A DNA stretch of 56,108 nucleotides from Desulforudis sp. (GCA_003604975.1 QZIR01000016.1:1-56108), one strand, 5' to 3'. Counted from the stretch's first letter, positions 19,493 through 31,550 are shown. The notes: a model not told the origin generated them from the letters alone. Program-made: numbers and translations.

Positions 19493-21389
19493 CAGCGTGG
19501 TCCTCCTGTTTACGGTTACGCTGCTCGAGATAGATCAGCAAAACGGTAATGTCAGCCGGTGAAACCCCGGATATCCGGGATGCCTGTCCGACCGAAAGCG
19601 GGCGGATCGCTTCAAGCTTCTGAGCCGCCTCGTTGGATAAACCCCTGACCTCACGGTAGACGATATCCTCGGGTAGCCGCCTGGCCTCGAGCTTCGACAG
19701 CCGCGATACCTGGGCAGTCTGCTTCTTGATATACCCCTCGTACTTGACCTCACTCTCCACCTCGGAGCGTACCTCCTCCGGCAGGGAGGGGTGCTCTCCC
19801 GGTAGAAGGAGCAGGTGGTCGTACCTGATCTCGGGCCGGCGTAGCAATTCGGCCAGATGCACCGGTCGCTGCAGTTGAGCCGAACCGTGCTCGGTAAGGA
19901 TCCGCTGGACATCCTCGTGCACCGGGACCAGCGTCTTCTCCAGGCGTTCTCTTTCCCCGGTGATCATCTCCCGCTTGTTTTCAAAGTGACGGTAGCGCTT
20001 GTCATCCACCAAGCCCAAGCGGTAGGCGCGTTCGGTCAGGCGCCGGTCGGCGTTGTCCATGCGCAGAAGCAGGCGGTACTCCGCCCGCGAGGTGAACATC
20101 CGGTAGGGTTCGGGGGTTCCCTTGGTCACCAGATCGTCGATCAGGACCCCGATGTAGCCTTCCGCCCGACTGACCAGGAACTGGTCCAGCCCGCGGCTCC
20201 GGCAAGCTGCGTTCACTCCCGCCACGAGCCCCTGGGCGGCGGCCTCCTCGTACCCGGAGGTGCCGTTGATTTGACCGGCCAGGAACAGTCCGGGCAAGGC
20301 CCGGGTCTCCAGCGTCGGCCGCAGTTGTGTAGGCACAACATAGTCGTATTCGATCGCATAGCCGCTGCGCACGATCTCCACCTTCTCCAGGCCGGGGATG
20401 CTCCGCAGTATCGCCAACTGTACATCCTCGGGCAGGCTGGTGGACATACCCTGCACGTACATCTCATTGGTCTCCCGACCTTCGGGCTCCACAAACACCT
20501 GGTGACGGTCCCGGTCCGCAAACCGGACCACCTTGTCCTCAATAGAGGGGCAGTAACGTGGCCCCGTCCCCTGGATCACCCCGCTGTAAAGCGGCGAACG
20601 GTGCAGGTTTTCCTGGATAATCGCGTGGGTGACCGGGGTGGTATACGTCAGCCAGCAGGGCACCTGCTCACGCGCCTGGACCGGAGAGACAAATGAGAAG
20701 TTCCAGTGCACCTCGTCCCCGGGTTGGGCGGTCATCCGGTCAAAGTCAACGGTTCGGGCGTCCACCCGCGGTGGTGTGCCCGTCTTAAAACGGCCCATGG
20801 TAAAGCCCAGTTCCCTGATGCTTTCCGCGAGCCCCACCGAGGGAAACTGCCCGTGGGGGGCGCCCTCGTAGTTAACATCTCCGACAATAATCCGGCTCTT
20901 CAGGTAGGTACCGGTGGTCACAATCACGTTCGGGGCCGTAAAGCGGGCCCCTGTCCGGGTAACCACGCCCTCGATGTGCCCCCCGTTGATCACCAGCCGT
21001 TCAACCATAGCCTGTTTCAGGTCCAGCAACGGCTGCAGTTCCAGTACCCGGCGCATCGACGTCTGATAGACCACCTTGTCGGTCTGGGCGCGCAGGGCAC
21101 GTACCGCGGGACCCTTTGCCGTGTTCAGCATCCGCATCTGAATCGCCGCCCGGTCGGTATTGCGCCCCATCTCGCCCCCGAGCGCGTCAACCTCCCGCAC
21201 CAAATGACCCTTGGCCGGCCCCCCCACGGCCGGGTTGCACGGCATCAGGGCCACGTAGTCGATACTGAGGGTCAAAAGCAGCGTCCGGCAGCCCATGCGG
21301 GCCGCGGCCAATGCGGCCTCACACCCGGCGTGCCCGGCGCCGATCACAATTACATCGTAAGTTCCAGCGGAGTATTCCACCTCGTTCAC
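19440..21389 (-). CDS. mnmG: tRNA uridine-5-carboxymethylaminomethyl modification enzyme MnmG
   Basis: FAD-dependent partner of MnmE that modifies U34 of several tRNAs. The FAD fold [17 protein letters not shown] is near residue 17, and [20 protein letters not shown] follows. Two GidA signatures ([16 protein letters not shown] and [17 protein letters not shown]) and the C-terminal helical domain ending [21 protein letters not shown] complete it. The last 20 residues are an extra tail that overlaps rsmG. It ends 38 bp from the mnmE stop side, in the usual mnmE-mnmG-rsmG order. Confidence 0.97.
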   Translation of the reverse strand: MNEVEYSAGTYDVIVIGAGHAGCEAALAAARMGCRTLLLTLSIDYVALMPCNPAVGGPAKGHLVREVDALGGEMGRNTDRAAIQMRMLNTAKGPAVRALRAQTDKVVYQTSMRRVLELQPLLDLKQAMVERLVINGGHIEGVVTRTGARFTAPNVIVTTGTYLKSRIIVGDVNYEGAPHGQFPSVGLAESIRELGFTMGRFKTGTPPRVDARTVDFDRMTAQPGDEVHWNFSFVSPVQAREQVPCWLTYTTPVTHAIIQENLHRSPLYSGVIQGTGPRYCPSIEDKVVRFADRDRHQVFVEPEGRETNEMYVQGMSTSLPEDVQLAILRSIPGLEKVEIVRSGYAIEYDYVVPTQLRPTLETRALPGLFLAGQINGTSGYEEAAAQGLVAGVNAACRSRGLDQFLVSRAEGYIGVLIDDLVTKGTPEPYRMFTSRAEYRLLLRMDNADRRLTERAYRLGLVDDKRYRHFENKREMITGERERLEKTLVPVHEDVQRILTEHGSAQLQRPVHLAELLRRPEIRYDHLLLLPGEHPSLPEEVRSEVESEVKYEGYIKKQTAQVSRLSKLEARRLPEDIVYREVRGLSNEAAQKLEAIRPLSVGQASRISGVSPADITVLLIYLEQRNRKQEDHAGAELEGNPPAGSRAAGS

Positions 21390-21426
21390 CTCCTTGCTAA
21401 AACGAACTCAGAAAAATCAAACCAAC

Positions 21427-22812
21427 TTATTTTCCAATGCAAAAATCCGCAAAGATGCGGTCCAATATGTCTTCAGTCACCGTGGATCCGGTGATTTCCC
21501 CAAACGCTTCCAACGCCGACCTGATGTCGATCGCGGTCATCTCCAGGGGCAGCTCCTGTCTTAGTGTGTCCGACGCCTCCAGCAGGTGCTTCCGCGCCTT
21601 GATCAGGGCCGCCTTGTGGCGCTCATTCGTAATCAGCAGGGTATCCCCCCGGCTAACCCTGCCCCCCAGCACCAAGTCCGCAATCGCACTTTCCAACGCC
21701 TCAAGCCCCTGATTGTCGGTCACAGCCGTACGGACTACGGCCTCGGCCCCGGTGAATTCCTTTACCTGAGCCTTATCGAGGTCCTCCGGAGCCAGGTCGG
21801 TTTTGTTGACCACGGCCAGGACCTGCTTACCGGCCACCAATTCCACCACGCGACGATCCTCATCCTCAATACCGGTATCGGCATCCAGGACCAGGATCAC
21901 CAGATCCGCCAGGGCCACAGCCTGCCGGGAACGCTCCACCCCGATCTGCTCGATAATGTCCTCGGTCTCCCGCAGACCGGCCGTGTCCAGAAGGCGGATG
22001 GGGATCCCCCGGATGTTCACGATCTCCTCGATCACGTCCCGGGTCGTTCCCGGGATTTCGGTCACGATCGCACGGTTTTCCCGTAGGAGGGCGTTGAGCA
22101 GGGAGGACTTGCCCACGTTGGGCTTGCCCACAATCACCGTAGCCAGGCCCTCGCGGTAAATACGGCCCGCTTCGGCTCCGGCAAGCAGTTCCCCGGACGC
22201 TTCGGCCAAGCGCCGCAAGCGTCCGTTTATTTCAAGCATGGTGGATTCCGGAATTTCCTCCTCGGGAAAGTCAATGCTGGCCTCGATCTCGGCCAGCATT
22301 TGCACAAGGTCCTCTCTAAATGACGCTATCTTGCGTGAAAGCCTGCCCCCAAGCTGGTCAACGGCCAATCTCAGCCCGTCCCCGGTCTTGGACCGGATTA
22401 CGTCCAGCACCGCCTCGGCCTGGGCTAGGTCGAGCCTCCCGTTCAAGAAGGCGCGCTTCGTAAACTCGCCAGCCTCCGCCAACCGGGCGCCGCCTGCGAT
22501 ACACAACTCCAGAATCCGCCTCAGCGGCACGATCCCGCCGTGCGCATGAACCTCGACGACGTCCTCACGGGTATAGCTGTGTGGGGCACGCATCACGGCA
22601 AGCAGTACCTCATCAACCGTATCCCCGGTTTCGGGATCCACGATGTGCCCGTAAACCAGGTGGTAATTCCGGCCTGCCCGCAAGTCTTGGGCGTGTTTCG
22701 CCTTGAATAATCCTGCGGCGACCTCAAGCGCCGCCGGCCCGCTTAAGCGTACAATGCCCACCCCGCCCTCACCGAGAGGGGTGGCCAAGGCCGCTATTGT
22801 ATCCCCAAGCAT
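21427..22812 (-). CDS. mnmE: tRNA modification GTPase MnmE
   Basis: Potassium-dependent GTPase that works with MnmG on U34 of tRNA. An N-terminal tetrahydrofolate-binding domain ([21 protein letters not shown]) precedes the helical domain and the inserted G domain: G1 [10 protein letters not shown]3 [11 protein letters not shown]4 NKTD. The C-terminus is the invariant FCIGK. Its 461 residues are normal. The ATG at 22812 is 12 bp after the jag stop side, within one gene string. Confidence 0.97.
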   Translation of the reverse strand: MLGDTIAALATPLGEGGVGIVRLSGPAALEVAAGLFKAKHAQDLRAGRNYHLVYGHIVDPETGDTVDEVLLAVMRAPHSYTREDVVEVHAHGGIVPLRRILELCIAGGARLAEAGEFTKRAFLNGRLDLAQAEAVLDVIRSKTGDGLRLAVDQLGGRLSRKIASFREDLVQMLAEIEASIDFPEEEIPESTMLEINGRLRRLAEASGELLAGAEAGRIYREGLATVIVGKPNVGKSSLLNALLRENRAIVTEIPGTTRDVIEEIVNIRGIPIRLLDTAGLRETEDIIEQIGVERSRQAVALADLVILVLDADTGIEDEDRRVVELVAGKQVLAVVNKTDLAPEDLDKAQVKEFTGAEAVVRTAVTDNQGLEALESAIADLVLGGRVSRGDTLLITNERHKAALIKARKHLLEASDTLRQELPLEMTAIDIRSALEAFGEITGSTVTEDILDRIFADFCIGK

Positions 22813-22824
22813 TTGAAGCCTAAC

Positions 22825-23445
22825 CTACTTTCGGGGGGCAATCACGATCTTTCGGAATGGTTCCTCCCCTTCACTGAAAGTATAAATATCATTACGCCCG
22901 CGCAGGGTGGTGTGGATGATCCGCCGTTCCTGCGGATTCATCGGCTCCAGAATCACGTTCCGGCCCCGTCTCTTGGCCTTATCGGCCAATCTCATGGCCA
23001 GGCGCATCAGGGTATCCTCACGTTTTCTCCGGTAACCTTCCACGTCCAGAATAATCTTCTTCCGCTCTTCGGCATTTTTATTGACCCCGAGGTTCACCAG
23101 GTACTGCAGGGAGTTGAGGGTCTCTCCCCGGCGCCCGATCAGGATCCCCAGTTGTTTTCCTTCAATGTTGATGACGATTTGATCGTCGTTCTCCTCACAG
23201 TTGAGTTCCGCCTCCACGCCCATGGCTTTCAATATCTGGTTCAAGAGTTCAACGGCTTGGTCGAACCTGGACTCCTTGACCGTTACCCGCACCAGTGCCG
23301 GCCGGCCCCCCAGGATCCCAAACAACCCCTTACTGGGCTGATCAATGATTTCGACGGTAACGCTGTCGGCATCGACCTGCAGTTCCTGTAACGCAGCACC
23401 CACCGCTGCTTCAACGGTTTTGCCGTTTTTTTCCAAAACCTTCAC
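22825..23445 (-). CDS. jag: RNA-binding protein KhpB/Jag
   Basis: Cytosolic RNA chaperone that, with KhpA, influences cell elongation and division genes in Gram-positive bacteria. A Jag N-domain (VKVLEKNGKTVEAAVGAAL), a KH-like domain with GILIGRRGETLNSLQYLVN, and an R3H domain (RKREDTLMRLAMRLADKAKRRGRNV, then MNPQERRIIHTTL) occur in order. The GTG at 23445 lies nine bases after GGAGGAGG and overlaps the yidC 3' end by 35 bases. An upstream continuation of the frame runs inside yidC and is rejected. Confidence 0.94.
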   Translation of the reverse strand: MKVLEKNGKTVEAAVGAALQELQVDADSVTVEIIDQPSKGLFGILGGRPALVRVTVKESRFDQAVELLNQILKAMGVEAELNCEENDDQIVINIEGKQLGILIGRRGETLNSLQYLVNLGVNKNAEERKKIILDVEGYRRKREDTLMRLAMRLADKAKRRGRNVILEPMNPQERRIIHTTLRGRNDIYTFSEGEEPFRKIVIAPRK

Positions 23446-24301
23446 GCTTTGCTGCCTCCTCCTTTGTCCGCCCTTTACCCTTGCCCTTGCCCTTGGCGGA
23501 CTTTGGCTGCTGACCGGCTCCTGTCTTTTTAGACTCCTTCTGTTCACGCTTGGCCGGCTCGGCCTCGATTTCAGCCTGATTTATTTCTCCCAGTTCCGTG
23601 TTGCCGGCCGGCCCCGCCAGGGCTGCCTGCCGTACCGGGATCATCTGCTTGTTGATAAAGTACTGCTGAAAGATACCCATCAGGTTAAAGGTTACCCAGT
23701 AAACCGAGAGACCGGCTGGGAGGGTACTGCTGATCCAGCCGATGAAAAAGGGCAGGAAGACCAGCATCATCTTTTGGGTCTGCTGGGCCGGATTAGGTTC
23801 GCCGCTGGTGGGCATACTCGGCATCGTCATCTTCGACTGGAAGTAGGTGGTTACACCCGCCAGAATCGGCAGGATGTAAGTGGGATCCTGCATGCTCAGG
23901 GTCTCCAACCAGAAGAAACCAGCATGCGCCGTATCCACGTAGTTGAAGTCCCAGAGGGCCCGGTACAGGGCAATCAGAAAAGGCATCTGCGCCAGGAGCA
24001 GAAGACAACCGGCCATCGGGTTGACTTTCCGTTCCTTATACAGCTCCATCATCTTGACCTGGAGCATCTGCTTGTCTTTCGCGTACTTCTTTTGTAGTTC
24101 CTGGATCTCGGGCTGCAGTAGCTGCATCGACATCATGGAACGCATCTGGATCCGCGTTAACGGGTAGAGCACCAGCTTGATCAGGACCGTAAGCATGATG
24201 ATGGCCAGCGCGTAACTCGGAATCCCGAGCGACAGGGTAAACCCGTACAGCGAATTGATCAGGGCTGTCATGCCATCAATTAACGTACCAAACAATGACA
24301 A
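23411..24301 (-). CDS. yidC: membrane protein insertase YidC
   Basis: Inserts proteins into the cytoplasmic membrane, alone or with Sec (SpoIIIJ/OxaA type). It has five hydrophobic segments typical of the Gram-positive form. The QLLQPEIQELQKKYAKDKQ cytoplasmic coiled coil and NPMAGCLLLLAQMPFLIALYRAL are signature regions. A basic Lys/Arg-rich tail (about 240-296) may contact ribosomes. No lipobox is visible near the TTG start at 24301, unlike Bacillus SpoIIIJ. In the order rpmH-rnpA-yidD-yidC-jag. Confidence 0.95.
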   Translation of the reverse strand: MSLFGTLIDGMTALINSLYGFTLSLGIPSYALAIIMLTVLIKLVLYPLTRIQMRSMMSMQLLQPEIQELQKKYAKDKQMLQVKMMELYKERKVNPMAGCLLLLAQMPFLIALYRALWDFNYVDTAHAGFFWLETLSMQDPTYILPILAGVTTYFQSKMTMPSMPTSGEPNPAQQTQKMMLVFLPFFIGWISSTLPAGLSVYWVTFNLMGIFQQYFINKQMIPVRQAALAGPAGNTELGEINQAEIEAEPAKREQKESKKTGAGQQPKSAKGKGKGKGRTKEEAAKREGFGKKRQNR

Positions 24302-24329
24302 TTAGGTTCAAACCCCCCTATTTTCCGGC

Positions 24330-24548
24330 CTATAACACCGGATCGTACCCCCCAGGGGAAAACGGATGGCACCTGCAAATGCGCCGACTGGCCATAAAAC
24401 CACCACGAATTAGGCCATATTTGCGAATCGCCTGGATCGCGTATTCGGAACAGGTTGGATAAAACCGGCAGGAAGAGGGCAGATAAGGCGAAATGCACAT
24501 CTGGTAAACACGGATTATCCCAACCACGACCTTGGCTGATTCTTTCAA
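24330..24548 (-). CDS. yidD: membrane protein insertion efficiency factor YidD
   Basis: Small 72-residue protein associated with the inner membrane that improves YidC-dependent insertion. The family hallmark [28 protein letters not shown] is present, with all three conserved cysteines and the RYG-like ([10 protein letters not shown]) follow-up. The TTG start overlaps the rnpA TGA as TTGA, so translation is coupled. Confidence 0.95.
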   Translation of the reverse strand: MKESAKVVVGIIRVYQMCISPYLPSSCRFYPTCSEYAIQAIRKYGLIRGGFMASRRICRCHPFSPGGYDPVL

Positions 24549-24868
24549 CCCAAATCCCTCGCAAGTCTCAATAAACTCTGCTCCAGCCGGGAATAGTCCA
24601 CTCCAAACGCGGCGGGTCTTACGACAATCACGTAATCAAACCCGGGCTTAAAGGCGCCCTCATTAAGGCGCGTGATTTCTTTCAACATTCGCCGCAATCG
24701 GTTGCGCTCCACGGCGTGTCCCACCTTCCGGGACACTACAAACCCGAAACGTCGCCCGGTCTCTTCGCTAGCGAGATGATACAGCACCACGTACCGGGAG
24801 GCCCGGGAACGACCACGGGCAAAAACGTGCCTAAATTCCGGGTTCTTCTTAATGGTTACTATTCCCAT
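24545..24868 (-). CDS. rnpA: ribonuclease P protein component
   Basis: Protein subunit of RNase P, which matures tRNA 5' ends. It is 107 residues long with the RNR motif in [18 protein letters not shown] and an FVVSRKVG strand. It follows rpmH by 63 bp and overlaps yidD by four bases, the universal rpmH-rnpA-yidD order. Confidence 0.96.
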   Translation of the reverse strand: MGIVTIKKNPEFRHVFARGRSRASRYVVLYHLASEETGRRFGFVVSRKVGHAVERNRLRRMLKEITRLNEGAFKPGFDYVIVVRPAAFGVDYSRLEQSLLRLARDLG

Positions 24869-24911
24869 AATCTATCCAAGCTAGTCCGGCAAAAAGAAGC
24901 GCCATAACAAT

Positions 24912-24935
24912 CTAAGGCCACTTGAGCGGCCTTAG
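24912..24935 (-). promoter_or_regulatory. hairpin at the rpmH-rnpA junction
   Basis: CTAAGGCC (24912-24919) pairs with GGCCTTAG (24928-24935), covering the rpmH stop codon. Without a T-run it is a poor terminator, but it could act as an attenuator or RNA-processing element lowering rnpA relative to rpmH. Confidence 0.35.
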
Positions 24936-25066
24936 GCTGAGAGACGCTTTCTCCCTTTTGCACGTCTGCGCTGGAGTACTCGGCGCCCGGATTTCTTGCT
25001 CATCCTTTTCAGAAATCCGTGGACTCTCTTTCTCTTACGCTTCTTCGGTTGGTATGTTCTTTTCAA
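24932..25066 (-). CDS. rpmH: 50S ribosomal protein L34
   Basis: A 44-residue, very basic ribosomal protein: [18 protein letters not shown] at the start and [18 protein letters not shown] at the end. The TTG start at 25066 is preceded by GGGAGGTGACAGCG. It is the first gene of the minus-strand string running away from the origin and shares the promoter region with dnaA. Confidence 0.96.
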   Translation of the reverse strand: MKRTYQPKKRKRKRVHGFLKRMSKKSGRRVLQRRRAKGRKRLSA

Positions 25067-25167
25067 ACGCTGTCACCTCCCAGAGGACCCTGGCGACCGT
25101 TAGAGTCCCCTGATTCTTCAACTTTTTCTCTCACACAATATCTGGAAATGTGCAGGCACCACAGTAG

Positions 25168-25197
25168 ATTATATATTATTTCAGCAAAACGAGTCAA
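25168..25197 (-). promoter_or_regulatory. promoter of the rpmH gene string
   Basis: On the minus strand TTGACT (25192-25197) and TATAAT (25168-25173) are separated by 18 bp. This is an excellent vegetative sigma-factor promoter about 100 bp upstream of rpmH. Confidence 0.75.
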
Positions 25198-25239
25198 GAT
25201 GCATGCGCTGGTGAATACCCTATTTTACGTGCCGGATTA

Positions 25240-25313
25240 TGTTGATAACTTCTGAATAATCTGGTACTATTTACTTGTCCTTATCCAACCACTTTTTCAC
25301 ACCCTGTGGATAA
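25240..25313. other. oriC: dnaA-proximal oriC segment with DnaA boxes
   Basis: Three DnaA-box matches lie upstream of dnaA. TGTTGATAA (25240-25248) is the reverse of TTATCAACA, and TTATCCAAC is at 25281-25289. TGTGGATAA (25305-25313) is the reverse of the perfect TTATCCACA. Gene orientation flips here from minus to plus, as expected at an origin. The region is AT-rich compared with its surroundings. Confidence 0.75.
25242..25270 (+). promoter_or_regulatory. promoter of dnaA
   Basis: TTGATA (25242-25247) and TACTAT (25265-25270) are separated by 17 bp. The -35 hexamer lies within a DnaA box, which would allow autorepression by DnaA (inference). Confidence 0.55.
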
Positions 25314-25364
25314 CTCTGTTGATATCCATGTTGATGAGTGACAATTTTTCCGCAGGAGGAGACT

Positions 25365-26702
25365 ATGGTCCCATCAGAAATAAGCGAGGTATGGAGCCAG
25401 GTTCTGGCGCATCTGGAACGCCAAATGACCAAACAATCCTTTGATCACTGGCTCAAACCTTTAAAACCGATCGCCTATCATAACGGGACCCTCCTGATCG
25501 AAGTCCCGAATCATTTTTCCCGGGACTGGTTGTCTGACCGTTACGCCCCGCTGATTAAGCAGTCCTTCAGCCAGTTGAGTAGAAAGGACACTGCGCTTCG
25601 TTTCCTTTTATCGCGCGAAGTGCCGGAAATAATGGCCTACTTATCCCAAAGGCCTGTTGAAAAATCTGGGGATACGGTCAGGAACCTCAATCCCAAGTAC
25701 GTGTTTGACTCATTCGTCGTGGGCAACTCCAACCGCTTTGCGCACGCCGCATCGTACGCTGTGGCCGAGGCACCGGCCAAGGCCTACAACCCCCTGTTTC
25801 TATACGGCGGTGTGGGACTGGGCAAGACGCATCTGATGCACGCCATCGGCCACCTGACCCTGGCCAACAACCCCGGCCTGAAGGTGGCCTACGTCACGTC
25901 CGAAAAGTTTACGAATGAGCTGATCAACTCCATTAAAGACGACCAGATGGTGCAGTTCAGGTATCGATACCGGAACATCGACATCCTGCTGATCGACGAC
26001 ATCCAGTTCCTGGCCGGAAAGGAACGGACCCAGGAAGAGTTTTTCCACACTTTCAACACCCTGTACGAGGCCGCCAAGCAGATCGTGATCTCCAGCGACC
26101 GGCCGCCCAAGGAAATCCCCACCCTGGAGGAAAGACTCCGCTCCCGTTTCGAGTGGGGCCTGATTTCCGATATCCAACCGCCTGACCTCGAAACCAGAAT
26201 CGCTATCCTGCGCAAAAAAGCGCAGCTTGAGAATACCAATGTTCCTGATGAAACCCTGTTCTACATCGCTGACCGCATCCCCTCAAACATCCGTGAATTG
26301 GAGGGGGCCTTTATCCGCGTGGCCGCTTACGCTTCCCTGACCAACTGTGAGATCAATCCGGAAATGGCGGCCGAAGTCTTAAAAAACATCATCCAGCCGG
26401 TCAAACCCCGGCAGATTGACTGCCGGCTGATCCAGGATATCGTCGGCCAGTATTTTAGCATGCGCCTTGAGGATTTTAAGGCTAAGAAAAGAACCCGGGC
26501 CGTTGCCTATCCGCGGCAGATCGCCATGTACCTGACTCGTGAACTCACCGACCTTTCCCTGCCGCAAATCGGTGAAGAGTTTGGCGGCCGTGATCACACC
26601 ACGGTTATCCACGCCTGTGATAAGATCGCGCAGGAGTTGCGCGAGGATCCAATGGTTCAGGAAATTATCAACGAGTTAATCAGTCGCGTGAACAAACCAT
26701 AA
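25365..26702 (+). CDS. dnaA: chromosomal replication initiator DnaA
   Basis: AAA+ initiator that binds DnaA boxes and opens oriC. From ATG 25365 (AGGAGG upstream) it has 445 residues. Domain I is [25 protein letters not shown]. The Walker A motif is [16 protein letters not shown] and Walker B is [27 protein letters not shown]-terminal helix-turn-helix ends [15 protein letters not shown] start nine codons upstream (25338) lacks a ribosome site. Followed by dnaN after 153 bp. Confidence 0.97.
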   Translation: MVPSEISEVWSQVLAHLERQMTKQSFDHWLKPLKPIAYHNGTLLIEVPNHFSRDWLSDRYAPLIKQSFSQLSRKDTALRFLLSREVPEIMAYLSQRPVEKSGDTVRNLNPKYVFDSFVVGNSNRFAHAASYAVAEAPAKAYNPLFLYGGVGLGKTHLMHAIGHLTLANNPGLKVAYVTSEKFTNELINSIKDDQMVQFRYRYRNIDILLIDDIQFLAGKERTQEEFFHTFNTLYEAAKQIVISSDRPPKEIPTLEERLRSRFEWGLISDIQPPDLETRIAILRKKAQLENTNVPDETLFYIADRIPSNIRELEGAFIRVAAYASLTNCEINPEMAAEVLKNIIQPVKPRQIDCRLIQDIVGQYFSMRLEDFKAKKRTRAVAYPRQIAMYLTRELTDLSLPQIGEEFGGRDHTTVIHACDKIAQELREDPMVQEIINELISRVNKP

Positions 26703-26855
26703 ACAGCCTTACCCACATACGCAGACCACGAATGGCTTGGCTTCGGGATGCCTATACACATTTCCTCAGCCCCTACGGTTATTACTACTAGCATGTTACT
26801 AATTAATAAACACTCCAACAGTTCCAATTCTGACCCTGCAAGGAGGCAGTCAGAC
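26703..26855. other. dnaA-dnaN intergenic AT-rich segment
   Basis: Contains DnaA-box-like TTACCCACA (26709-26717) and CTATACACA (about 26751-26759). An AT-rich tract with TACTAC/TAG/TTACTAATTAATAA triplets (about 26777-26810) could be the unwinding element and DnaA-trio of a bipartite origin, as in Bacillus. The melting role is inferred. Confidence 0.45.
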
Positions 26856-28001
26856 ATGCGTTTTACCACCACCAAGGACAACCTCTTAAACGGAATCAGC
26901 ACCGTACAGCGTGCGGTAGCCTTAAAGAGCCCGCTTCCAACGCTCTCCGGCATTCTTCTGGAGTTGACTGAAGCGGGACTCAAGCTTACCGGTACGAACC
27001 TCGATCTCTGTATCACCTGTGAGGTCACCGTCGACCAGACCCAGTCGCAGCCCGGGAGCATCGTCTTACCGGCCCGCTATCTTTCCGAGATTGTCCGGCG
27101 TCTGCCGGACGGTCCGGTCCATTTCCTGGCCGACCTTTCTTCCTACACCGCCTCGTTGCGCTACGGCGCTCCGAATTCTGGCGGACGGAACCAGGCCAAG
27201 CTGAACGGGATGAATCCCGGTGACTTTCAGGTGCTGCCGTCCCTGACCCCGAAGGTGGAACTGGAACTGGACGCGGCCATGTTCCGGGATTCCATTCGCC
27301 AGGTAGTCTACGCTGCCGGCCAGGACGACCTCAGGCCACTCTTTACGGGCGTGCTGCTTGAGATTGTGGACCATGAACTGCGGACGGTGGCTACCGACAC
27401 GCATCGCCTGACCATGCGGCGAGCCGAAGTGCCGGAGTTGGAGGCGCAGCTTACGAACATCATTGTACCTGCCAAAGCACTTGGAGAACTGGCCCGGATT
27501 CTGACCACCGCGGAGACCGGGAACGTGCAGATTGTAATGGCCGAAAACTACGTCTCCTTCATGGTTGGGCGCGTTCAGCTTCTGAGCCGGTTAATTGACG
27601 GGCAGTACCCGGACTACCGGCAGGTGATACCCACTTCCCACAAGTCACGCATCTCGCGCATTGACTCCCAGATGTTGGCGCAGGCTGTGGAAAGGGCGGG
27701 TATCCTTTCCCGGGATGATTCCCCGATTGTGAGTTTTAATCTTCAAGGTAACCGCCTGTTGATTTCGGCTAATTCACAGGCCGGTTCGGTGCTCGAAGAA
27801 ATCCCGGCGGAATGTGACGGCGACCAGGTCGAGATTACGTTTAATACAACCTACATCCTCGAGGCCCTGCGCGGGGCCGCCTCCTCGCAGAAGGACGAAG
27901 CGGTGGCCCTCGAATTTCACGGTGCACTTGGGCCCCTGGTGATCAGACCGCATGCCAACGGGGACTATCTGGCGCTTATTTTACCTGTCCGTCTGTCCTG
28001 A
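26856..28001 (+). CDS. dnaN: DNA polymerase III beta subunit (sliding clamp)
   Basis: Ring-shaped processivity clamp. The ATG at 26856 follows AAGGAGG by nine bases and gives 381 residues beginning RFTTTKDNLLNGISTVQRAV. Three clamp domains are recognisable, with RKVLEIPVKG-type strands replaced by family variants such as RPLFTGVLLEIVDHELRTVATDTHRLTMRR, and the final VIRPHANGDYLALILPVRL. The frame is open 36 codons further upstream with no ribosome site, so I reject that start. Confidence 0.96.
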   Translation: MRFTTTKDNLLNGISTVQRAVALKSPLPTLSGILLELTEAGLKLTGTNLDLCITCEVTVDQTQSQPGSIVLPARYLSEIVRRLPDGPVHFLADLSSYTASLRYGAPNSGGRNQAKLNGMNPGDFQVLPSLTPKVELELDAAMFRDSIRQVVYAAGQDDLRPLFTGVLLEIVDHELRTVATDTHRLTMRRAEVPELEAQLTNIIVPAKALGELARILTTAETGNVQIVMAENYVSFMVGRVQLLSRLIDGQYPDYRQVIPTSHKSRISRIDSQMLAQAVERAGILSRDDSPIVSFNLQGNRLLISANSQAGSVLEEIPAECDGDQVEITFNTTYILEALRGAASSQKDEAVALEFHGALGPLVIRPHANGDYLALILPVRLS

Positions 28002-28017
28002 CCGGGGAGTGGCCTGA

Positions 28018-29109
28018 GTGTTTCTATTACACCTGGAGGCCCGTGACTTTCGCAATTATCGGGAGCTCCATTTCGAGCCGCACCCTTCCCTGAACATCGT
28101 TCGGGGGCAAAACGCGCAGGGTAAAAGCAATTTCATCGAAGCGCTCTATTACAGCCTGCGCGGCTTTTCCTACCGGGCCGCCCGGGAAGTCGAACTGATC
28201 CGCTGGGAAAAAGAGAGCGCGTTGATCAAGAGTATCTGGAGACTGGTGGAGGGCGACCCCGACCTTAACATTCGAACGGTTGTTAAACCAGACCGCAAAG
28301 AGATCCAACTTAACGGGCGTCCGGTCAGGCGTGGGGAGTTGGTGAACCGGACGGGGGTCGTGCTCTTTACCCCCGAGGACTTATGGCTGATTAAAGGGGG
28401 ACCAGAGGGACGCCGCCGTTTTCTCGACCGGGAACTGGGAGTTTTTAGCGCCGGATACCTGGAGGATCTTCAGCAGTGCCGGCGCGCCCTGACCCAGCGC
28501 AACGCTTTGTTGCGGCAGGGAGGAGGGAGTCGGGCGGAAAATGAACTCTGGACCGAGCAGGTATGCCGGTACGGAGCGCGAATATTATCTGCCAGGCTGA
28601 AATTACTTCGTGATTATGTCCCCCTGGCCTGCCGCCTCTTTAATCGTTGGGTGGGGGAAGACCTGAATATCCGCTATCAGAGTTCGGTGGTCGTTAACGG
28701 GGCCGACGCCGGTCTGCTGGAGAGTAACTTGGCTAAGGCCACTCAGCATCGGAAGGAAGAGGAGCTTCGGGTTGGACAGACCCTCTCCGGGCCACACCGC
28801 GATGACCTGCAGTTTTTGATCAACGGCCGCGACGCCCGGTCCTTCGCGTCCCAGGGGCGGCAACGGGCGATTATCCTGGCCCTAAAACTGGCCCAAGTTC
28901 GATTTTGGCAGTTACGTACGGGAAAGCAACCGGTGATCCTGCTGGACGACGTGCTGTTTGAATTAGACGCGCCACGTCGCCAGGCGGTACTGGAGGCACT
29001 GGAGGGTGAGGCCCAGGTTTTTCTGACCGTGGGAGATGCGGTCTTTGAGTCAGTTAGTGAACACAAGAGTTTTTATGTGACGGATGGTAATTTGCGCGAG
29101 GAGGGATAG
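28018..29109 (+). CDS. recF: DNA replication and repair protein RecF
   Basis: SMC-like ATPase that loads RecA with RecO and RecR at gaps. The N-terminus FLLHLEARDFRNYRELHFEPHPSLNIVRGQNAQGKSNFIEALY contains the Walker A GQNAQGKS (about residues 30-37). The signature TLSGPHRDDLQF and Walker B VILLDDVLFELD follow. It has 363 residues. The GTG start is 16 bp after the dnaN stop, with GGGGAGTGG upstream. Confidence 0.95.
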   Translation: MFLLHLEARDFRNYRELHFEPHPSLNIVRGQNAQGKSNFIEALYYSLRGFSYRAAREVELIRWEKESALIKSIWRLVEGDPDLNIRTVVKPDRKEIQLNGRPVRRGELVNRTGVVLFTPEDLWLIKGGPEGRRRFLDRELGVFSAGYLEDLQQCRRALTQRNALLRQGGGSRAENELWTEQVCRYGARILSARLKLLRDYVPLACRLFNRWVGEDLNIRYQSSVVVNGADAGLLESNLAKATQHRKEEELRVGQTLSGPHRDDLQFLINGRDARSFASQGRQRAIILALKLAQVRFWQLRTGKQPVILLDDVLFELDAPRRQAVLEALEGEAQVFLTVGDAVFESVSEHKSFYVTDGNLREEG

Positions 29110-29111
29110 TC

Positions 29112-29363
29112 ATGTTTCTGCATCTTGGAGCCGACGTGATGGTTTTAAAACAGGATATTGTCGCCGTCCTGGATCTGGAGACCCGGACCGCGAGCACCAC
29201 CCGAGACTTTCTGAAGATTGCCCGCGACCACGGGCTTCTGCAATCGATTACCGAAGGCGAAAAGTTCCGGTCCTACGTAATCACCACCGACCGGGTCTAT
29301 CTCTCACCGATTTCCTGCGGCACGCTTAAGAAAAGAGCGGGCTTGGCCTGGGCCCAGGAGTAA
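29112..29363 (+). CDS. remB: RemB-like DUF370 protein
   Basis: An 83-residue member of the DUF370/Rem family (YaaB/RemB). It starts FLHLGADVMVLKQDIVAVLDLET, with the later SYVITTDRVYLSPISCGTLKKR segment. Bacillus RemA is a DNA-binding regulator of matrix genes, while RemB is its origin-linked paralogue between recF and gyrB, exactly this position. It begins two bases after the recF stop. Confidence 0.9.
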   Translation: MFLHLGADVMVLKQDIVAVLDLETRTASTTRDFLKIARDHGLLQSITEGEKFRSYVITTDRVYLSPISCGTLKKRAGLAWAQE

Positions 29364-29421
29364 GCTCAAGGCCCTATATTGGGCACATTATAAACAGGCA
29401 GGTTTCGGGAGCGAGAATTGA

Positions 29422-31338
<1,917 letters not shown>

Positions 31339-31381
31339 TAATTCAATAATACCACTGACTTCTTGAATCATAGATCAAAGA

Positions 31382-31418
31382 GACCTGCCACTACACAAAG
31401 AGGGCAGGTCTTTTTTTC
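31382..31418 (+). terminator. terminator after gyrB
   Basis: GACCTGCC (31382-31389) pairs with GGCAGGTC (31403-31410) and is followed by seven T. It separates gyrB from gyrA, which has its own promoter. Confidence 0.9.
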
Positions 31419-31550
31419 CACAGATTTATCCTCCTCATCCACACAAAAATTCTGATGACATTTTACATATTCTTAATATGTACCATCGAAAAATGCGATT
31501 AGCGCCGATTTATATGCAATAATCCACAGAGTTATCCCCTGTAGTCCACA
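31414..31550 (+). other. DnaA-box-like cluster between gyrB and gyrA
   Basis: Five same-strand matches to TTATCCACA: TTTTCCACA (31414), TCATCCACA (31435), TAATCCACA (31520), TTATCCCCT (31532) and TAGTCCACA (31542), with one to two mismatches each. An AT-rich stretch lies between the second and third (31444-31519). No gene covers 31339-31818. Confidence 0.5.
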
